Shown: piece by piece, positions 50,401-59,400 of the stretch | Position numbering within the stretch: position 1 is the first letter of the stretch | Layout: each line of letters starts with the position of its first letter | NCBI GenBank assembly: GCA_037074705.1 | Contig: CM073590.1 | Span: 131,831,600 to 131,895,599, forward strand | Source: Zhengitettix transpicula | Taxonomy: Eukaryota; Arthropoda; Insecta; Orthoptera; Tetrigidae | Length of the DNA stretch: 64,000 bases | Reading direction: 5' to 3' | Program-made: the position numbers and the translations under genes | The notes under the pieces: model-generated | Databases searched by the model: none | Seen by the model: the letters and a program-made list of their open reading frames with translations, nothing else | Told to the model about the DNA's origin: nothing

Positions 50401-53400
50401 ATTTACATCCTCTATCCACTTGAGGTCTATTCAAAGATTTCATCGACACTTATTTAGAATGTACATTACTAACACGTTTCCTTTTCAGTCTAACCAATTT
50501 CATGATGTAATTTAATATAATGACTTCATGTTAGTAATTTTATGAATCAATATCTCAATTTTCTCCATGCCGATTCTCGTTGTGTCCCACGTAATCACTT
50601 TATTTGTCAGAATCGTACATTGTATAGATTTTATATGACTTGAGAAAAAAATAAAATATTACAATCCGTAGTTTATACAATATTATATTATTCTCAAAAT
50701 GAACAGTAGCATAAATATTATGGTTTCACGTTTTATGATTCCTTGATGACTGTTTCAGATTGATCCAGCCGCACCCAAATACTTACACCTTCACTAAACG
50801 TTTAGCAGAAATCTTGGTCAGCGAGCAGTATCCTGCTTTGCCGGTGGTTATTGCCAGGCCTTCCATAGGTGATTCAAAATTAATCTCTCTCAAAAACAGA
50901 AATTGCTAAATATATGCTTATAAGAGAAATGACATTAGTCAACATCTTATGAATCCTGTGATTTTCCATAATTTTTTTAGAAGGTTACTTGATATTTTAC
51001 ATATAAATTTCCATTAAAGAGCTATTTCACCAGTCTCATAAATATTCACCATAATATTTTAAAATGAATTTACATAATATATTGCGTACTCATTATTCCC
51101 TAGTTTCATTATGAAATCCGAATTTGAGTTTATTCTACGTCAGTCTAGTGTTTGTCTGCTCATACAACTCCAAACTTACAGTTTTCATGTGCACATACAT
51201 ATTAAATTATAATAAAGGTACTAAAATTCAGAAGAATATTTCTGCTCCTTCCATACAAGAGAAATTAGGATGGCATTTTTGTGTGTGAGAAGGGATTTTT
51301 AGTTGTCTTTCTCTGCTTAACTTTCTTTGTCAATAATGAAAATCAATACATATTGTAATCCTAATTAGAGGCCCGTAATGATTTTAATAATTGGATTGTT
51401 AGCGGTACCAATTCTTCAAAGACAGCAATGTGTCGGCGGGCTTTGTTGCGAGCCCCTAGCAGTGTCTGGAACAGTCTTCCTGATATTGTAGTCGGGAGAG
51501 GAAGGCGAGTCTGTCTGATATTGTAGTAGGGAGAGGGAGCAAAAACTTGAGTAACTAACAGCGTGGCCCAGCGTACAAAATTCAACCGGGGAAGTTACAA
51601 GCATAAATACAAGTATTTAAATACAAGTATAAAGGGTGGACAGCGAGATACTTTGTAAACACTGTAAAGATTAATCAAAAATTTAGCGCCACATTAAGAT
51701 TCCTACGCGTATTGCGATCAACATTTTCCACATAAAGACAATGTGTAACAATATGTCTGGCTGGTGATCCGGAGGTGCATCAGATCCAGTTCCCGGTGGA
51801 AAATTCAATACCTACGACCGTGTGTTTGACAATTAAGTGTAGAGTCAGTGATTCATGGCCTTTTTAGCGTAAATTGTGTGCCCGAGCCGAGGAAACTAAG
51901 TCTGGTATTAGCCGAACATTTTGTTAGTAGAAACCAAGTTAATTTTGTAAACGAGAGTTAAAGGTATTCGTCAGATTTCATTCGTCTCATTTTGGTTTTG
52001 ATTGTTAATTTCTTACTTTATAAATTCTATGATTGTTCTTTACTTATCAAGCCCAGGTAAACGATCCTGAGAGAAGAGTTATCAAATTTCTAAACATTGA
52101 ACTTTAAATGCACTTAACCTCAGAGAAAATGTTATAGATTTCTGTTAAAATAAAAAACAACTGTTCCAGAACGAATTGTCAATTTAATAAAACTGAAAAT
52201 AAATTGTTTAAATAATTCAATAAAAAATTGTTTGTTAATTAATTATTCACGGTTTTTTTAATCATTACATTTTGACTTGCACAAAGTGGGGCAATTCATT
52301 TAATTAATCCTTCTATTTATTACATTTGGCGAACAACGTGGGCCGATTTAATTCTAACTTCTATTTATTCATTACAATAAACATATAAATATATATTAAG
52401 TGCTTTCTGTTTCATGAAAATGGAATATTTATGACTGAACAATAAATTTTTCTATTTCTATAATTTCAAAAACTGTTATATAAAAAGTTTACGAAATTTC
52501 ATCATATTGTATATATTGTGCGACGTCACCCTATTTCTTTAGCATCTAATTAAATTGTAATTACAATTCATTTGATTTGTATTTGGGCGCCATCAATTAA
52601 TAGTTGGTTGGAAAATCAAAGGTTTTAGTTAAAAACAGTTAATAATTTATTTGCAACTAGCTGTGTGCCCGGCGTTGAACGGGTTTTCATAACTAAATTC
52701 AGCGACATCCATAATCCAGGATTTGACTCCAATTTCGGTTGTTTTTGTGTTATCTTTATGTAACGCCCCTCCACCCCACCCCTAAGGGTGCTGCCCCCAT
52801 GCCGAAAGAGTTTGCAATTATACACAAAAATCTAGAGAAACACTATTAATATCACAATATTAATTAAAAAATTATATATACAAAACAAACGAGCATGGAC
52901 TCTTTTTCTCAAGGCAAACTGCAGGAAGATTATTTACACGATGACCCGTGACTTATTCTTGAATCAAAAGTTATTATTTGCAAATCACTTAGTTTGGACC
53001 TCTTAATAATTAAACTCAAATAATTTATTATCACTTATTTTGTCTGTAATTTGCTATTTTTTGATTATTAGTTTCTTTCACAAATAATTAACATTTCAAT
53101 TACTTTAGTATGTCTTCTGATATGTTCAACATTATATTCCTTAACTTAGATTTTTGCATTTTTTTAGACAATATTGCACTGCAGTATTATGAAAGTTTAT
53201 TATGTTTGCTTTTATAATGATCTATTAACTTAACTTAACGTTAAAATTGGAGCTGTCTACAGTGATTCCTTCTTTTAACACACTATACAACTTTTTGCGA
53301 AAAACAACCTTTAGACCTTTTAATGCTGCACCCTTACAGTTGTTTTAGGTATTAATTACTAGGTCTAATTTACCAGATTATAATATATATATGTGAGTTT

Positions 53401-56400
53401 GAATATGTATGTATATTACTTTTACTGAAAAATTTCCTCTATCATTGAACTATAAATCAGAAAAAAGATTATTATTTTAATTACATGTAATACAGGGGGG
53501 CAAGCATTATATACAGATTTTTAAAATTTTATAATGTAGTATATATTTAATTCCTATGTAATTTCATGTAATTTAAATTATATTCTTTTTATACCTGGTT
53601 TTTGTAAAAATTGAAAATGTATTGTTATGTGTCACATATATTAGTGAGTGCGTGATTAATAAACATTCGTTGAAATGAGTAAACGACAATGACAGTTACC
53701 TGAAGAGCTTAGAAACACAATAATTTAGTAACAGAGAACAGGAATTTCTCCTAGTGAGAATGGGTAATTAAAAATTGGGTTTAGTTGAAGGTGAATGAAG
53801 ACGTTAGGAATAGTGTTATTGTGTTTCAGTGACTCCCGCGTGGAAGGAGCCAGTTCCTGGATGGGTGGACAGCCTGAACGGACCTGTGGGGTTAATAGTT
53901 GGCGCAGGGAAAGGAGTCATCAGGTCAATGCACTGCCGCGGGGAACTGCACTCTGAAGTCATCCCCGTCGACATTGCCATCAACGGACTCATCAGTCTAG
54001 CAGCCAAAGAGGGCGCGCGCAAACAGAGGTAAAGAAAATGGAATTTACCATTCAGATTTCAATAATTTATTATTAAGATCTGTTGAACTTTTACAAATTA
54101 ATTAACATTATCAACATTTGATATTATTTAAAAACAATATTACATATATAAAATTAGCTATTGATATGTTTGCTAGTCACTGTTGAGTCATTTTAATTAT
54201 CATAAAAACTCGTGCAGAACTACTTCCGTGATATATTCCTAATGTTCCCAACAAAGTCAACTTGCTAACCCATTTCTCACATGTCTTTGGGTGCCTACTG
54301 GCCACTAAATATAATTTTACCGTTTTCTCACTAACTTACTAACTCATTTCCCTAACTCTCTGTATCGTTGCCGTCTACAGACTACTTTCTAACTACATTG
54401 TTTATTTATTCCTATTATTGTTTAACTGCTGTTGAATAGAAGAAAATTTAGAGCGTCAGCCCTACTACTCTGACTCATATTTTATTGTTCTGGTCAACGG
54501 TATAATTTGTTTAAGCTTTTGATGTATTGCAGTCAAATAATTAGTTAAAATAGCCAAATAACGGGCAAAATGAAGTGATGATACAGTATATTAAAACAGA
54601 CGTATTATATTAGCGAATGTAGATTTTCCCGGTGAATTGGTTTAATGTAGATTTCTCCGATTTCAACCCGGGTTATATCCTGGGGGAAACGCAGCGATTC
54701 GTTAGCTAGTCATCAGTCACCTGAAGACGATGGAGGAGCTAGCTAACGAAACGTTGTCTTTCACACAGAATATAACCCGGGTTGAAACGCGAGAAATCTA
54801 CGTTCAGGCATTTTATATTTTTATTTATCCCAGTGAATTTTATGTCTGACGAAATAATCACAAATGAAGAGAATAAACTTTTATACCGTCTCAAATCAGA
54901 CGTTTTGTTTATTCATTGGATAACAAAAATTTAATTACACATGAATACAAGGTCAATTATAGTATTTGTATAGTACTTTCATTTCTCACACATTACGTAT
55001 TAATAAGTAATTCCATTTTTGTAGTAATATTGACATTAAGTTGTCAATAAACAAAACATCTGAATTACTTGCGATAATTAACAACTATTCTCCCAACTGG
55101 AAAAATCATTTCTGTTATTCGTGTTGTCTAGATGGTTTGATGGTTTTTTCCTTTCCAGTTCCACTTATACGTATAAATTTCCAAAGGTTACTGTCAGACC
55201 ATCGCTGTAGGAAACTTTAAGATACCAAATTATTTTTGCCTAAAAGCTAACTGCAAAAGTAACGTCTAGGGAGCAGCGTGTGACTGAATAGTGCCTCTTA
55301 TGAGCACCTGGCTAGGGACTGTACTTTTATTTGAAAATAATTTTACTTCTACTACTGCTCATTTTCAATATAAAAATTTTCAGATTAAGAAACAATCAAC
55401 AATATATAATGAAAGCTAAATTTTGCACAGGTAAGGAAATCAAATTACATTGTGAACAAACAAAAAAATGAAAAGAGAATAGATATTTACGAGCGAAGGT
55501 TTCGGATAGGAATTTATTGAAATAATATTTCTCCTGCTTCCGAACGGATACAATAAGATTTATTCAAAACATTTGCGTGACAAATACCTTCACCATATTC
55601 AGTTCAGACACCGAAAAGTCGTGACTGAAAGCCCACCATATACATTCAATAGGACAAATGATCTAACACCGATAAAAGTATCATCGTGTGTGTGTAATTG
55701 TAATTTTATCGGATTTTCGACCTGTCCAAAATCGAATCCGAAAGCACGTCAGCTATCAATTCGAAAAACTGTTCTAGATCGCAATGTTGTAATGAGGAGC
55801 AAAAACACTATTAAACTTAGGAAAAAATTAACTAACCTGTAATTAATTGATATAATTATATATCTTCAATTTTTGTTAGGCATATCGATATTTGAATATA
55901 AAATAAAATTGTACAAAACTTTACGAATGTTTAGTAATGTACTTGTAGTCATGTCTTGTGGGTGTCAGGTTTTACTTTCATTCGGCCAATTAAAATTCGA
56001 AATTCACATCCGCTTTATGGCACGATGTTTTTTCCTTTCACCACGTCAGTCGCCACGACGTTTGGATCGTGAGTTGTCAATGTGAACGTGTTAGTTTCAC
56101 TATAATAAATATTTTAATTTTGTGAAGTATGGAGCCAGTTTACATATTTGCACTATGTAACGCCCTACGTTAAATAATAAATAGATACATATTTTAATTA
56201 TTATTTTAATGTAACTTTTATTGGCCCGGGGATTTTTTCTATTTTCTAAAAAGCTATCAATATGAGTTTGAAAATGGCTGATTAAAAATATCACTGTACA
56301 GGTATAAGATTAATGTTATTATTTTCCATTAAATGTGGCACAATTATTATAATGTAATAACATTTTAGTATTTTGTTATTTGCATATGTTAACTCATTAG

Positions 56401-59400
56401 TAAGTACTCAAATATATATCCGGATGCTCCAAAAACGTATTTAGGTAAATAGGCATAAATTTGATAATTTTTTCAACTTTTAAAAACTTATTTATTTTAA
56501 TGTTTTAACTATTAAGAAATTATATATATAAATATATAATATATATATATATATTATTGAAAACATTGAAGTAAACGTTTCGAAATTTCTCTGAGATTAT
56601 ACATTAAAATCTGCCATATTTTCTTCTACAGGATCTACGGAATATGATATTATTATTAGATCGATTAGGATCAGTAGTTATGAACATTTTAATTCACCTA
56701 TTGTGTTTTGAATCTGAATACATGTTTAGTTCTATTTAAACAAAGGGGAATATTATTTTTCTTGTTCGTCCACAATGAGTATTGCGCACGTAAATAGACG
56801 GTTGCTTAATAATGAAATAGGATTCATTTGAGGATTGGAGCTAATTTCAATCAATTGCTATGAATAGTCTTGCTGTCTCCCGCCTTGCTGATAACGACTC
56901 CGGTTTTTTCGTTACAGTGATCTGATCCTACTTTTTCCAATTTAGCTGTCGTTTTTTGAAGTTTCTTCAACGATTTTTTCGATAGGTATTCCAACAAACC
57001 AAAATTGGTCTCACTAAAGTTAAGTAGGCATCTCCTTATTTGAGCTCCCAATTTTTAAGTTCATCATTATGATTTTTAGGAAATTGACACTTTTCTGGTC
57101 GTGAAATTCACCAGCTCCTTCCACCCAAGGCTATTGATGAAGAATATTCCTAAATATTTTCAGCTCGACACCCTATTCCCAGTATTTGTCGTGTAGGATG
57201 GGAAATTCTGCAGCGTGGATTAATATTTTTATAAAATAAGTTATTTTATAATCATAGTTACCTCTGTAAGGATATTCATAATTCTAAATAATTCCCTTTT
57301 CGAATACTTGTAGAAATTTTAAAATAAGTGAATTGACATGTTTTGTTCTTTTATAAATATTGTAATGAGCAAATTAGAAAGGTTAATTAAATGATATTAA
57401 TTAACAAAATTTATTAAGATTAAAAAACTTTTAATTGCCAGGTGTTCATTTAGTTTTTTAAATGATTTGCCCTAGGTTGGCACGCTGAATTCAATAATTT
57501 CAAAATTTACAAAACAAATATTTTTATTTTATAATTTGTGGCGTTCAAGGTAAAATACAATCTTTTATATTTCACAGACTATCAAATTTAATAACTCTTC
57601 TTCTCAGGGTCTTTAACTGGGGTTGATAAGTAAGAACTATCAAAATTATAAATTAAATAATTAACAATACAACCAATTGAAACGAACGGAATACGAAATC
57701 TAACAAAATGAAAAGAACCGAAATCTGACTATACCCTTAATTACCGTTTACAGAGTTTAATTATTTTGGTTTGTACTTACAACTGTCCTGCTGGTACAAG
57801 ACTTATTTTTGGAGCTTGGGGACACATTTCACTAAAAAGGTCATTAATCACTGATTCTACACTTGATCAAAGCACACGGTTGTAGTTCTTGTATTATTTC
57901 TCCGGTCAACAGTCGGACGTATTATTTCAATGCCTTTCTGCAGAAAATGTTATTGCGGAACGCCTATGTATCTGAACGTGGCGCTAAACTTTTTGATTCA
58001 GATTTGCAGGTTTTTTATAGCTTGTCTTTCTGTCCAGACCTTTTTACTTAGATTTTTAAAACATATAAGTCTCTCAGTTGAATTTCTATGCTTGGACCAC
58101 GCTGTTCGTACTCTTAAATTCTGCTTCCTCTCTCGACCATAAGATTCGCCAGACTGCTCTCGACCACAATATTCGCCATACTGCAAACAACTGACCTTCC
58201 GCACAATGCGCGCAGTTTACAACAAATGTCGCCGACAAAGCCTGCCGTCATTGTTGTCTTTTAAGAATTTGTACCGCTAAACAATCCAATTTATTTAAAC
58301 AATTAATGGCCTCCTTAATTAGTATTACAATATATTTATAAATGAGTTGTTGATGCATGTATTGTTATATAAATTAATGGCCACACTTTATGTATACATG
58401 AAACCGCAAGGGTGAAAGTTCAGCGTCGTCAACTTTGTGTCCCTCTTTTAATGAAGTATTAATTAAAGTATCAGGATGGAAAAGTACCGGGCCGGGAAGC
58501 GAACCCGGGTCTCCCACTTAGTATGAAATTTCATGGCTGAGCTTTGAATGAAATTTTCTTCTGATTTTTCTGAATTAATTAATTGTGCCTTTGATCAATT
58601 CACATTAATTTTCATTCGTCATCGAGCCCAATAATCAGGCCATGAAGAATGTAATGTAATGAATTGTAGATGAAGTCGTGCTCAGGTTATACAATGGGTA
58701 GAGAAGTCAAGAACCTTGTCTGGAGTCGACTCGGATATCTCAGTGCCAGAGCAGCCGCGTAACAAAGCGGAAGTCCCGTATTCGATTCCGGGTCGGTCGA
58801 GATTTTTCCATCCTGAACCATTATTCAAATTTTATGACCTATGTGGGTGAGCTTCTTCTATTCTTTCTGAATTAAGCTATGAAAGTTAAATGTTTCTAGG
58901 TAAGTGAAACAATATTATATCGACTTTTTGCAGAGAATCAAAAATGCCAGTTTACAACTTGACTGCCGGCGAGGTGAAGAGAATGACCTGGGCTGATATT
59001 TTGGAGCGAGGGCGTAAAGTCATTTACGACTACCCCTTCGAGATGACCATTTGGTATCCAGATGGTAATATTCGTAGTTCCAAGTTGATGCATGACATTT
59101 GCAGCATTTTTCTACACCTGATGCCCGCATACTTTATCGACTTTCTCATGTTCATCTTTCGGCAGAAACGTTTGTGAGTATAAAGCAAGTTTTAAACGAA
59201 TGTTCTGTTCCTGATTTTCAGGCAGTAAAATAATACATAGCCTGTGTATGCCTTCTTCTTTCTCCCGGAAGAGTATTATTCCGAAGAGAATAACTGTAAA
59301 AATTAATTTACAATATAAATGGAGAGACAATACATTAAATAAATACCTGTTAATGTCTAGGATTTCTTTTGACCTCATATTTAGGGTGGAATATCTTCAA

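Noticed and set aside
53816..54022. Minus-strand frame opposite FAR exon 5
   Set aside because: Shadow of a conserved coding exon; no independent evidence.
54695..54760. Hammerhead-like ribozyme core (CTGAAGA ... GAAAC)
   Set aside because: The stretch between the two core boxes does not form a convincing stem II, and the pairing is explained by the long fold-back arms.
55573..55842. 89-codon frame as an extra FAR exon
   Set aside because: Exons 5 and 6 already join in frame at the conserved position, and the sequence has no FAR similarity.
58725..58800. Functional tRNA gene
   Set aside because: Pol III boxes and arm-like pairing are present, but the T stem mispairs, the acceptor is imperfect, and it shares a tail with an adjacent inverted unit, so a SINE fits better.
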